Source of the DNA: CAZEJK01 sp964512045
GTDB taxonomy: Bacteria > Acidobacteriota > Thermoanaerobaculia > Thermoanaerobaculales > Sulfomarinibacteraceae
Direction of reading: 5' to 3'
Assembly (NCBI GenBank): GCA_964512045.1
Contig: CAZEJK010000023.1
Location: 1 to 38,892 of the forward strand
DNA length: 38,892 nt
Numbering within the stretch: position 1 is the first letter of the stretch; every line of letters starts with the position of its first letter. Below the pieces are notes generated by a model. The model had not been told where the DNA came from, did not search any database, and worked only from the letters and a program-made list of their open reading frames with translations. Of this stretch, positions 6,414-13,883 are shown in pieces. A program made the translations under genes and the position numbers.

Positions 6414-8720
6414 TCACGCCTCCTTCTGGTTCGACAGGGCGTCGATGACACGCGACGGGGTGATCGGGGTCGAGGTGAGCCGCACCCCGATGGCGTCGTA
6501 GACCGCGTTGGCGATCGCGGCTGCGGTGGGGATCGTGACCGGTTCGCCAAGCCCCTTGGCGCCGGTGAGGTTGGCCTCGTCATCGCCGGGCTCGATGGCG
6601 ACCGAGCCGATGTCGGCAGGGACATCCATCGCCGTTGGAAGCTTGTAATCGTGCCAGCTCCGGTTCACCAGCTTGCCTGTCTGCTTTCGATCGAGAATCC
6701 GCTCCTCGGTGAGTCCGAAGCCGATGCCCATGGCGATCCCGCCGATCACCTGCGAGTCGAACGTGAGACGGTTGAGGACCCGGCCAGACTCATGTGCACC
6801 AACGAACCGCAGCACATGGATCTCACCCGTGCGCGTGTTGACCTCCACCTCGCAGAACTGGGCCGCGAACGGGTTGACGATCTTGCCCTCAGGGTTCGGA
6901 CCGCGGTAGCCCACGCCGAGGATGACCCCGCGTCGCCGGAAGCCGTCGAGCTGGCGGACCGGCTTGCTGGTGTCCGGGTTGGAGCGTGAACGGACGACGC
7001 CATCCTCGAGCTCCAGGTCGTCGGCAGAGACGCCGAGCTCCTCTGCGGCGATCTCGAACAGCTGACGCCGGACCTCCCATGCCGCCGTGCGCACGGCGGG
7101 CGACTCTGTGGGAACGGTCTTGGAACCGCCGGATGGTGTCGCGAACTGGGTCGTGCCGGTGTCGGCGTGCTCGATCTGGATCTCCTCGAGCGGGATGCCC
7201 AGCTCCTCTGAGACGATCATGGCCGCCCACGATTTCGTTCCGGTGCCGATGTCGGAGGCGCCCATGTTCAGGTTGGCGCTGCCATCGGAGAACAGCTTGA
7301 CGATCACCGTGGATGGTGGTCCGCCGCCTCCAGCGACCCACTCGCAGGCAGCAACGCCAACGCCGCGGCGGAGGTGGCCGTCGGACTTGCTCTGCGATCG
7401 AGCGGCATCCCAGCCGAACTCCTTCGCACCCTGCACGAGACACTCCTTGAGACCCGTGGAGGTGTACGGCTGATTGCCCCGCGCCTGCGAGACCGTCGGC
7501 AGGTTCTTGAGCCGAACCTCGATCGGGTCCATATCCAGCTCGCGGGCAAGGTCGTCCATTATCTGCTCCAGCGCCCAGGCACACTCCGGGTGGCCGGGGG
7601 CACGGAACGGACGCGCGGGGCCTGCGTTGATGTACACGTCGGTTGCTTCCGTACGGACATTCGGGCACGTATAGAGGTCGCGGATGAGAAAGTCGATCAG
7701 CGAGGTCCCGCCCGCGGGGTAGGCGCCGCCCGAGCAGAGTGCGGTGTACTCGAGCGCGGTCAGCGTCCCGTCAGAGCGGGCGCCGATCTTCAGGGTCAGG
7801 TTCGAAGGCGGTCTGTTGCCCACGCAGAGGAAGGACTCTTCGCGGGTGATGAACAGCTTCACCGGGCGGGCGGTGACCTTGGCGAGAATGGCCGCCAGCA
7901 CGGTGTACTTGTCGGCCTGGAGCTTGGAGCCGAAGCCGCCACCCATGTAGTGGCCAATGACACGGACGTTGGCCAGCGGCATGCCGAGCACCTCTGAGAC
8001 CATGCTCTGGACGCGGTACACGCCCTGCGTGGACTCCCAGACGGTGAGCCGGTCGCCGTCCCACTTGGCTGCGCAGCCGTGACGCTCGAGGGGTGTATGC
8101 AGCTCGCACGCCGTCGTGAAGCTCCTCGACAGGACGACGTCTGCCTCCTCGAAGCCCTTGGCGACGTCGCCGCGCTCGCTTCGTGACGGCTCGCCGACGC
8201 GGTTGCCGCCTTCATGAATCTGCGGGGCGTCGTCGGCGAGCGCCTGTGTCTCGTCGACCACGAACGGGAGAACCTCATAGTCGACCGCGATCGCTCGCAG
8301 GGCGTCAACAGCCTGCTGGGAGGTCTCTGCTGCAACGGCGGCCACCGCCTCACCCTCATGGCGGCAGATCGGGTCCAGGAGAGGAACGGTCGTGCCGCGG
8401 TAGGACCAGGTGAGATCTTTGACCTCGGAGCTGGACGACGCCAGCACAGCGCGCACGCCAGGCAGCTTGCGTGCCGCCGAAACGTCGATGGAGCGGACCC
8501 TGGCGTGGGCGTGAGGGCACCGTAGAATCGCGCCATAGAGTGTGTCGGGAAGATTGAGGTCGGAGGGGTAGACCGCGGAGCCGGACACTCGCTCGTAGCC
8601 ATCGACCCGTGGGGTACGGTCTCCGACGATTGTCGTCTCGTTCCACGGCTGGGGTGTTGACGACGGGGTTGGCGTTTCAGGGAGGGGCCCCTCGTTCCAG
8701 TAGCCACGCTCGCCGGCCAT
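6414..8720 (-). CDS. molybdopterin-binding catalytic subunit, PaoC-like aldehyde/xanthine oxidase family
   Basis: A 768-residue molybdenum hydroxylase subunit that would oxidise an aldehyde or N-heterocycle using water, with Mo bound to molybdopterin (probably the cytosine dinucleotide form in this group). Ald_Xan_dh_C begins near residue 40 (GYERVSGSAVYPSD). Cofactor loops include GHYMGGGFGSK, PFRAPGHPE and the Gly/Thr-rich NMGASDIGTGT. The catalytic base is Glu726 in GAKGLGEPV near the C-terminus. Two tandem ATGs (8723, 8720) overlap the stop of the FeS subunit; 8720 has better spacing from AGGAGG. The substrate is not predictable from sequence. No XdhC/PaoD-type chaperone or MobA-like cytidylyltransferase is seen in the window, so maturation must rely on genes elsewhere. 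Confidence 0.92.
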   Translation of the reverse strand: MAGERGYWNEGPLPETPTPSSTPQPWNETTIVGDRTPRVDGYERVSGSAVYPSDLNLPDTLYGAILRCPHAHARVRSIDVSAARKLPGVRAVLASSSSEVKDLTWSYRGTTVPLLDPICRHEGEAVAAVAAETSQQAVDALRAIAVDYEVLPFVVDETQALADDAPQIHEGGNRVGEPSRSERGDVAKGFEEADVVLSRSFTTACELHTPLERHGCAAKWDGDRLTVWESTQGVYRVQSMVSEVLGMPLANVRVIGHYMGGGFGSKLQADKYTVLAAILAKVTARPVKLFITREESFLCVGNRPPSNLTLKIGARSDGTLTALEYTALCSGGAYPAGGTSLIDFLIRDLYTCPNVRTEATDVYINAGPARPFRAPGHPECAWALEQIMDDLARELDMDPIEVRLKNLPTVSQARGNQPYTSTGLKECLVQGAKEFGWDAARSQSKSDGHLRRGVGVAACEWVAGGGGPPSTVIVKLFSDGSANLNMGASDIGTGTKSWAAMIVSEELGIPLEEIQIEHADTGTTQFATPSGGSKTVPTESPAVRTAAWEVRRQLFEIAAEELGVSADDLELEDGVVRSRSNPDTSKPVRQLDGFRRRGVILGVGYRGPNPEGKIVNPFAAQFCEVEVNTRTGEIHVLRFVGAHESGRVLNRLTFDSQVIGGIAMGIGFGLTEERILDRKQTGKLVNRSWHDYKLPTAMDVPADIGSVAIEPGDDEANLTGAKGLGEPVTIPTAAAIANAVYDAIGVRLTSTPITPSRVIDALSNQKEA

Positions 8721-9340
8721 CATGCACCTCCTCGCTGCTTGGCAGCTGTGTCGACCGCCTTGAAGATGTGCGCATACGCTCCGCAACGGCACAGGTTCCC
8801 GCTCATGCCGATGCGGATCTGCTCGAGCGAAGGCGCAGGAGTGCGGCGCAACAAGCCTTCAGCCGCCACAACCTGACCCGGAGTGCAGTAGCCACACTGG
8901 TATGCGTCCTCGGCGACGAAGGCGTTCTGTACATCACCGAGCTGCTCTCCCTTCATGAGACCTTCGACGGTTGTGATCTCGTGACCTTCCGCCTCCACGG
9001 CCAGGGTCAAGCAGGCATACTGCGGCTCATCGTCGATGAGCACCGTACAGGCGCCACACTCACCACGAGCGCAGCCAGCCTTCGTACCTGTGAGCCCGAG
9101 TCGGTCGCGGAGGACGTCCAGCAGGGTCCAACGCGTCTCGACAAGCATGCGGTGCACGCGTCCGTTGATCCGCAGGGTGATCTTGGCCATGTCACCTGGG
9201 GCCGTGATCTCGAGCTCCTTCGCGGCTGCCTGGCTGGCCGAGCTGGTGGCGGCGACGACGGCGCCGGCACCCACGGAGCCGAGAAAGCCGCGGCGGGTCA
9301 CCCCCTGCTGGGAGTGCTGCTCCTGGTCTTTCTTGGTCAT
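8720..9340 (-). CDS. Tat-exported [2Fe-2S] subunit, PaoA-like
   Basis: A 206-residue iron-sulfur subunit, first gene of the oxidoreductase operon. A twin-arginine signal peptide is clear: TRRGFLG at residues 15-21, a hydrophobic Ala/Val stretch to about 32, and SQAAA as a likely cleavage site. The plant-ferredoxin-type cluster uses Cys90, Cys95, Cys98 and Cys110 (GCARGECGAC...YAC). The helical cluster uses Cys149, Cys152, Cys184 and Cys186 (QCGYC...LCRC). It passes electrons from Mo to FAD. AGAGGAGG lies four bases before the ATG. The TGA overlaps the ATG of the catalytic subunit, so the three genes are translationally coupled in the order FeS, Mo, FAD. The Tat signal makes this a periplasmic enzyme, as in E. 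coli PaoABC. Confidence 0.94.
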   Translation of the reverse strand: MTKKDQEQHSQQGVTRRGFLGSVGAGAVVAATSSASQAAAKELEITAPGDMAKITLRINGRVHRMLVETRWTLLDVLRDRLGLTGTKAGCARGECGACTVLIDDEPQYACLTLAVEAEGHEITTVEGLMKGEQLGDVQNAFVAEDAYQCGYCTPGQVVAAEGLLRRTPAPSLEQIRIGMSGNLCRCGAYAHIFKAVDTAAKQRGGA

Positions 9341-9699
9341 GGTGCCTCCTCTCGCTGTAGCGAGTTGCGACAGTTTCTCATTGAAGCGATCGTTCGAGCA
9401 TCAGCGCCAAGTATACCTCGGTCGGTTCTTGCTCGCAGAGGGGCAGCCCGGTAGGTTCTTGGGGGATGCCCCGGGGTGTGGACGTGATGCAGCCGAAGCA
9501 GGAAGCTCGGTGAACCGCTTTCCGGTATTTGGACCCGGACACGGCCCCGGGAGCCGGTCCCGGCGCCGACACCCGGATCCCGGCCAGCCGGTCCAAGGCG
9601 ATTATGCCGCTTTTTCGAAGATGCAGATGTGGGAGTCGCCAACGCGGCCATGGGCCGCAACCGAGCTGGTCCTCCCGAGCTGCCCGTCCGGAGGTCGGC
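9341..9699. repeat. intergenic region with composite dispersed repeat, copy A (core 9531-9662)
   Basis: No gene is supported in this 359-base gap. Bases 9531-9640 hold a GC-rich block (GACACCCGGATCCCGG in the middle) ending in TTTTTCGAAGATG and GGAGTCGCC, which matches the blocks at 23653-23759 (inverted) and 38790-38892. It runs directly into 9638-9662, a copy in reverse orientation of the block found at 17490-17514 and 24188-24212 (GGCCGCGTTGGC at its end when read in that direction). Copy A is thus the only place where both halves are joined without a spacer. The stretch 9361-9530 shows no clear structure. Confidence 0.65.
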
Positions 9700-10644
9700 T
9701 CAGCCCCCCACCACGACATCCCACACCGCCAACCAGGTGGGGAGGGTGACGGCGCTGGCGAGGTAGGAGAGCAGCATGAGAGAGCCGGTGTCCTGCTCGT
9801 TACCACCCCACTGGCGGACTTGCAGCACGAGCCCGACGGCAGGAGCTGCAGCTGCCTCGATGAGCAGGAAGCGGGCGAGAAGCGGATCGGATCCGTTCAG
9901 GTCGATGGCAAGCAGGACGATCATCGTGAGTGCAGGCAGGATCAGCAGCTTGATCCCGACCACGCGCACGGCATCGAGCACCATGCCACGGACGCGTATC
10001 GAGATGGAGCCGAGGACGGCGCCGAGCACGAACGTCGCGACCGGGACAGCGGCTTCGCCAAGAAGCCGAGCCGCATCGACGACCGGAGCGGGAAGGACCT
10101 GGTGAGCGTTGGCCAGCACGACAACGACCGCACCGACGTTGGCGAGCAGCGGCGGCGTGACAAGGCCTCGCCACCCGCCGGAGCTTCCGGTTACCAGCAG
10201 CTTGCCGACGCTCCACAGGACGGGGTTGAACCCGAGGATGAACAGGAAGCAGTACAGGGCGAACGACTCGAACTGGTCCGGGTACAGGGCAAGTCCCACC
10301 GGCAGGACCAAGAAGCCTGCATTCTGGAGGCTGGCGAGAGGGTACACGTGTCGCTTTCGGCCTGCGAACAGCATGGCGGCGAGAAGCAGACCCACAGCTG
10401 ACATGGCGATGCCCAGCAGGGGCAGCAACCACCAGAAGCGCATGGCCCCGGGGTCGAACCGGTGAAGGACCGTCGCAGCGATCAGACAGGGTAAGAAGAC
10501 GTTGATCGTGGTGGTGGACAGCGCCGTGATCTGTGGCTGTGTGATGATCCGCAGGCGCACGAGCACGCCGGCCGCGAAGACGATCAGGAGGATCTGCAGG
10601 ATCGCGGCAAACGTGGCTCCGAAAGCGGCGGCAAACGCGTTCAT
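9700..10644 (-). CDS. AEC family (auxin efflux carrier-like) transporter
   Basis: A 314-residue membrane permease of the AEC/Mem_trans family, whose bacterial members move malonate, malate or similar organic acids. Ten hydrophobic segments are apparent, arranged as two five-helix halves around a central loop near residues 145-165. Family features include LQILLIVFAAGVLVR in helix 1, NVFLPCLIAATVL in helix 2, and the LQNAGFLVLPVG segment in helix 4. The start is ATG 10644, with only a weak GTGAGAG upstream; it overlaps by four bases the end of a candidate 59-residue ORF (10641-10820). The next gene downstream on the same strand is the oxidoreductase operon, 360 bases away across a repeat, so co-transcription is doubtful. 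The transported compound is unknown. Confidence 0.85.
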   Translation of the reverse strand: MNAFAAAFGATFAAILQILLIVFAAGVLVRLRIITQPQITALSTTTINVFLPCLIAATVLHRFDPGAMRFWWLLPLLGIAMSAVGLLLAAMLFAGRKRHVYPLASLQNAGFLVLPVGLALYPDQFESFALYCFLFILGFNPVLWSVGKLLVTGSSGGWRGLVTPPLLANVGAVVVVLANAHQVLPAPVVDAARLLGEAAVPVATFVLGAVLGSISIRVRGMVLDAVRVVGIKLLILPALTMIVLLAIDLNGSDPLLARFLLIEAAAAPAVGLVLQVRQWGGNEQDTGSLMLLSYLASAVTLPTWLAVWDVVVGG

Positions 10645-10820
10645 CGGCTCTCACTCGCCCGTCTACAGATCGTTGGCAGCGGCGAGACGGTCCACATGCA
10701 CTGCCCATCCGGAGGATCTGGCGATGTGCCGCCTCCGGCTTGGCCCGGAATCCGCTGCACCCAGAGGCCGGACCACCTCAGTTCCTGCTCCGCTACCGAG
10801 CTCTCCGACGCTGCACTCAT
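10641..10820 (-). CDS. candidate 59-residue ORF overlapping the AEC transporter start
   Basis: From ATG 10820 the frame reads 59 residues starting MSAASESSVAEQEL and ending in the TGA that shares four bases with the transporter's ATG. GGAGGAG lies just before the ATG at suitable spacing. Composition is odd (several Trp, many Pro and Gly), with no hydrophobic helix, and third-codon-position GC looks lower than in neighbouring genes. I recognise no family. The ribosome site and the ATGA-style overlap argue for translation, perhaps as a coupling leader for the transporter. Composition argues against a folded protein. Confidence 0.3.
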   Translation of the reverse strand: MSAASESSVAEQELRWSGLWVQRIPGQAGGGTSPDPPDGQCMWTVSPLPTICRRASESR

Positions 10821-10899
10821 CCACTCCTCCGCGCCGACGCATGCTAGCAAAACGTCGCGGGTGTGCGTCGTGTGACGTCAGGAGTCACAGGTTCGAGAG

Positions 10900-13173
10900 C
10901 TATCGCAAGCAGACTGCCCGAACCTGCTTCATGTCCGTGTCGCCCCGGAGTACCTTCCAGATGCCGTCTTGCATCAGGGTCGTCATCCCTTCCTCGATCG
11001 CACGATCGCGGATCTCGTCGACACCGGCGCGACGGCGGATGAGCCGCTTGACGTTCTCGGTGGCCTCGAGGAGCTCGTGCACCGCCAGACGGCCTCGATA
11101 GCCGGTGCCGCTGCAATGGTCGCAACCACGGGGACGGTAGAGCTTCAGACTGGAGCTGAAGCCGACCCCCAGGTTGAGGAACCTTTCGCTGCCACCGTAG
11201 TCCTCGACCATCTCCTGGAACTCCTCTCGGGTGGGGGCGTACGGCTCCTTGCAGCGCGTGCACAGGCGTCGCACCAGCCGCTGCGCCAGGATTCCGAGCA
11301 GCGAGTCGGCGAAGTTGAACGGCTCGATATCCATCTCGAGAAGACGGGTCACACTTTCCGGAGCGGAGTTGGTGTGCAACGTGGAGAGCACCAGATGTCC
11401 TGTCAGCGAGGCCTCGACGCCAATGGCAGCAGTCTCGTGGTCGCGCATCTCGCCGAGCATGATCACGTCTGGATCGGCGCGGAGGAAGGCTCGCATGGCG
11501 TTGGCGAAGGTGAAGCCGATCTTCGGTTTGACCTGGACCTGGCGAAGGCCGGGCTGGGTGATTTCAACGGGGTCCTCTGCGGTCCAGATCTTGCGCTCGG
11601 GAGTGTTGATGTAGCCGAGCGCCGAGTGCAGCGTGGTGGTTTTCCCGGAGCCGGTGGGGCCGACACAGAGGATGATTCCGTACGGCTTGACCACCAGCTT
11701 CTCGAAGACCTTCTGGTTGCGGTCCGAGAAGCCGAGCTCCTCGAGGGTGAGAGGTTTGGACGCTGCCAAAATCCGCATCACCACGTCCTCATCACCTGTG
11801 GAGGTCGGGATCGTGGCGACTCTGAGCTCGAGAGGGCGGTTGCCGATCCGAAATCGGATCTTCCCGTCCTGGGGCTTGCGCTTCTCGGAGATGTCCAGGT
11901 TCGACATGATCTTCAGGCGAGAGACCAGCGCTCTTCGTTGCTCGGCCGGGACCTCCTTGTACACCTGGCACACGCCATCGATCCGGAAGCGGACGCGGGT
12001 CGGGTGCTCCCTGCCGAACGGCTCGATGTGGATGTCTGATGCTCCCATCTGGGCGCCGTCCCGGATGAGCTGGTTGGCGAAGCGGACGATTGCGCTGTCC
12101 GACTCGTCCACCGCCTCGGTGACCGCACCTTCGCCGGCAGGGCTGTCCGAGCTCAGCTCGACTAGAATCTCGTCTGCTGCGGTATCGCTCTCCCGCCGCA
12201 CACCGTAGGAGTCATACAGGTAGCGCTCGATGTCCTCGGGCAGCGCGACGAGGTGCTCGTACTCCCTGGAAAGCTGCATGATTCGAATCAGATCGACCTT
12301 CGAGAGGTCTGAGGGGTCCTCCATCGCCACCAGAACCTTGTTGTCCTTGCGTGCGAGCGGCGCGACCTTGAGCTTGGTCAGGTACTCGAAGTTCAGTCGC
12401 TCCTTGAACTCCGCTGGCATCTGCTGGCCGCCATCATAGAGAAAGTACTCGGTGTTGTAGTACTGGGAGAGGGACCGCAACACCTCTTCTTTCGGGACCT
12501 CGAGCTTCTCGATCAGTACGGCCACGATCGGCCTGCTGTTCATCCGTGCGAAGGCCAGTGCCTCCTCGAGCTTCTGCTCTGTGAGGAGGCCGCTATCGAG
12601 GAGGTAGCCGAACTTGTTCGGCTTGCGAGCACGCAGCATTTTTCGCTGGTTGTAGAAGGCAATGGCCAAGGTGCGAGCGATCTTCTGTGCTGCGTCCGCG
12701 TCCGCATCCGTGAACGTGTCGCCAGTGCGTTTGTTAATGACCTGCAGCACGCCCATCAGATACGTGTCGTGGATCAGGGGCGTGACCAGGACCTGACGGG
12801 TTCTGAAACCCGTCTTCTCGTCCCAACGTCTGTCGAGCTTGAGCTTCGAGTGATGGCGTTGTAGCTCCGCATCGTCGTAGGCGTCACGGATGCTGACGGT
12901 GGAACGGGTGACGGCGCAGAAGCCGGCGATCGAAGAGGGGCTTCTGTCGACCCGGACCTCGCGGACATCACCGCCGGTCTTGTCCTTGAAGAGGCTGTAC
13001 AGCTGGTTGTTGCGGCTGTCGAGAGCGAACACCGTGACCCGTTCCGCATCGATCAGATCGATCGTTCGCGGCGTGATCTCCAGGATGATCTCGGAGATCG
13101 AGCTGGCGGCGTGGATCTGGTCGATGATGTCGGCGAGACGCTCGTGGAATGTGGTTGCGGTTTCCTGGGGCAT
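10900..13173 (-). CDS. GAF domain-containing GspE/PilB-type secretion ATPase
   Basis: A 757-residue hexameric ATPase that powers type IV pilus extension or type II secretion. Residues about 10-178 form a GAF domain (IDAERVTVFALD, LVTPLIHDTYLMGVLQVINK). About 188-325 is a MshEN/T2SSE N-domain (FGYLLDSGLLTEQKLEEAL). About 365-757 is the motor: Walker A GPTGSGKTTT at 505-514, the Asp box, Walker B VIMLGEMRD near 570, and the His box LSTLHTN near 600. A zinc tetracysteine follows (CTRC at 638-641, then CDHC). ATG 13173 is preferred over GTG 13179 because GGGAGG is five bases upstream. No pilin, PilT or PilC gene is adjacent. The GAF domain could bind a cyclic nucleotide or other small ligand; no ligand residues can be assigned. 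Confidence 0.93.
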   Translation of the reverse strand: MPQETATTFHERLADIIDQIHAASSISEIILEITPRTIDLIDAERVTVFALDSRNNQLYSLFKDKTGGDVREVRVDRSPSSIAGFCAVTRSTVSIRDAYDDAELQRHHSKLKLDRRWDEKTGFRTRQVLVTPLIHDTYLMGVLQVINKRTGDTFTDADADAAQKIARTLAIAFYNQRKMLRARKPNKFGYLLDSGLLTEQKLEEALAFARMNSRPIVAVLIEKLEVPKEEVLRSLSQYYNTEYFLYDGGQQMPAEFKERLNFEYLTKLKVAPLARKDNKVLVAMEDPSDLSKVDLIRIMQLSREYEHLVALPEDIERYLYDSYGVRRESDTAADEILVELSSDSPAGEGAVTEAVDESDSAIVRFANQLIRDGAQMGASDIHIEPFGREHPTRVRFRIDGVCQVYKEVPAEQRRALVSRLKIMSNLDISEKRKPQDGKIRFRIGNRPLELRVATIPTSTGDEDVVMRILAASKPLTLEELGFSDRNQKVFEKLVVKPYGIILCVGPTGSGKTTTLHSALGYINTPERKIWTAEDPVEITQPGLRQVQVKPKIGFTFANAMRAFLRADPDVIMLGEMRDHETAAIGVEASLTGHLVLSTLHTNSAPESVTRLLEMDIEPFNFADSLLGILAQRLVRRLCTRCKEPYAPTREEFQEMVEDYGGSERFLNLGVGFSSSLKLYRPRGCDHCSGTGYRGRLAVHELLEATENVKRLIRRRAGVDEIRDRAIEEGMTTLMQDGIWKVLRGDTDMKQVRAVCLR

Positions 13174-13230
13174 CGCCACCTCCCGCGCTGCTGTGATCGC
13201 CTGATTGTACAGTGTCGTGCGTACGGGAGG

Positions 13231-13575
13231 TCATCCGCCCATCGCGGGAAGAACGTGCCCGAGCCAGACCACGACCTGGATCCATGCCAGGTGGATCGCC
13301 TGGTCAACGTACAACGATCCCTCACGCCACTGTGGGCTGGCGCGCTTGTAGTGGCGCATCCACCATAGTGTCATCTCGGTCCGGTCCTGGACGTAGTGCT
13401 CGATGGCGATCAGCGCGAGCTGCCACCAGACGAGGCTGGTCAGAAGGAACGGCAGCATGTACGTGAGGACGTGCACCAGGCAGGGAATCGATCCGCCGTC
13501 CTTGTTCTTTCGGCTTGCCATCCACTCGTTCTGAAGCAAGAAGTCTCCGACGAGGTGGGCGACGATCAGCTCCAT
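13231..13575 (-). CDS. DUF3307 family membrane protein
   Basis: A 114-residue protein that matches the conserved start of DUF3307 proteins: LIVAHLVGDFLLQNEWMA, followed by a Lys-rich loop and a CLVHVLTYMLPF helix. A His in the next segment (IEHYVQDR) and a C-terminal helix with DQAIHLAWIQVV complete the pattern. The family is widespread, predicted integral membrane, and of unknown function. The ATG at 13575 lies ten bases inside the end of a small upstream ORF (13566-13724), suggesting coupled translation. The gap to the downstream ATPase gene is 57 bases with no clear terminator, so the two may share a transcript. Confidence 0.8.
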   Translation of the reverse strand: MELIVAHLVGDFLLQNEWMASRKNKDGGSIPCLVHVLTYMLPFLLTSLVWWQLALIAIEHYVQDRTEMTLWWMRHYKRASPQWREGSLYVDQAIHLAWIQVVVWLGHVLPAMGG

Positions 13576-13724
13576 GGTGCTTCCCCGGCGGGGGCCGTCT
13601 GGAGGTGGACGCAGAGTCCGAACACGCTCCGGACGCGCGCGGCGGCGACGATCTGCTTCGCTGAACGCTCCACGGCTCCCGGCCGGTCACGGCCAGTGGC
13701 CGTGAGCAGGATGAGCTTTCGCAT
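13566..13724 (-). CDS. short ORF resembling the start of an ACT domain
   Basis: This encodes 52 residues from ATG 13724, with GGGAG five bases upstream. The opening MRKLILLTATGRDRPGAVE resembles the first strand and turn of ACT regulatory domains (as in GcvR or GlnD, pattern TGxDRPG). A complete ACT domain needs about 70-80 residues; here the text becomes unlike the family after about residue 30 and stops inside the DUF3307 gene. It may be a degraded ACT protein or a coupling peptide. The next 159 bases upstream to the AI-2E gene hold nothing recognisable. Confidence 0.35.
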   Translation of the reverse strand: MRKLILLTATGRDRPGAVERSAKQIVAAARVRSVFGLCVHLQTAPAGEAPWS

Positions 13725-13883
13725 AAGGCTCCCATCTTGACGGCCCCGAAGGGCTCGAGTAAACGCTACTGCATCTCGTTTCTGTCGCTGCTGAAACGGT
13801 AGCATATCCAGACACCGGTGGGCTGTCAGCTGGGTGGCTGGCCGAGATTGCGGATCGTCTACCGGCTGCGATCGCCGTGAGGC

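Noticed and set aside
10880..10900. GGTTCGAGAGC as a tRNA T-loop
   Set aside because: No acceptor stem, anticodon arm or matching stem partners surround it; it lies at the end of the ATPase gene.
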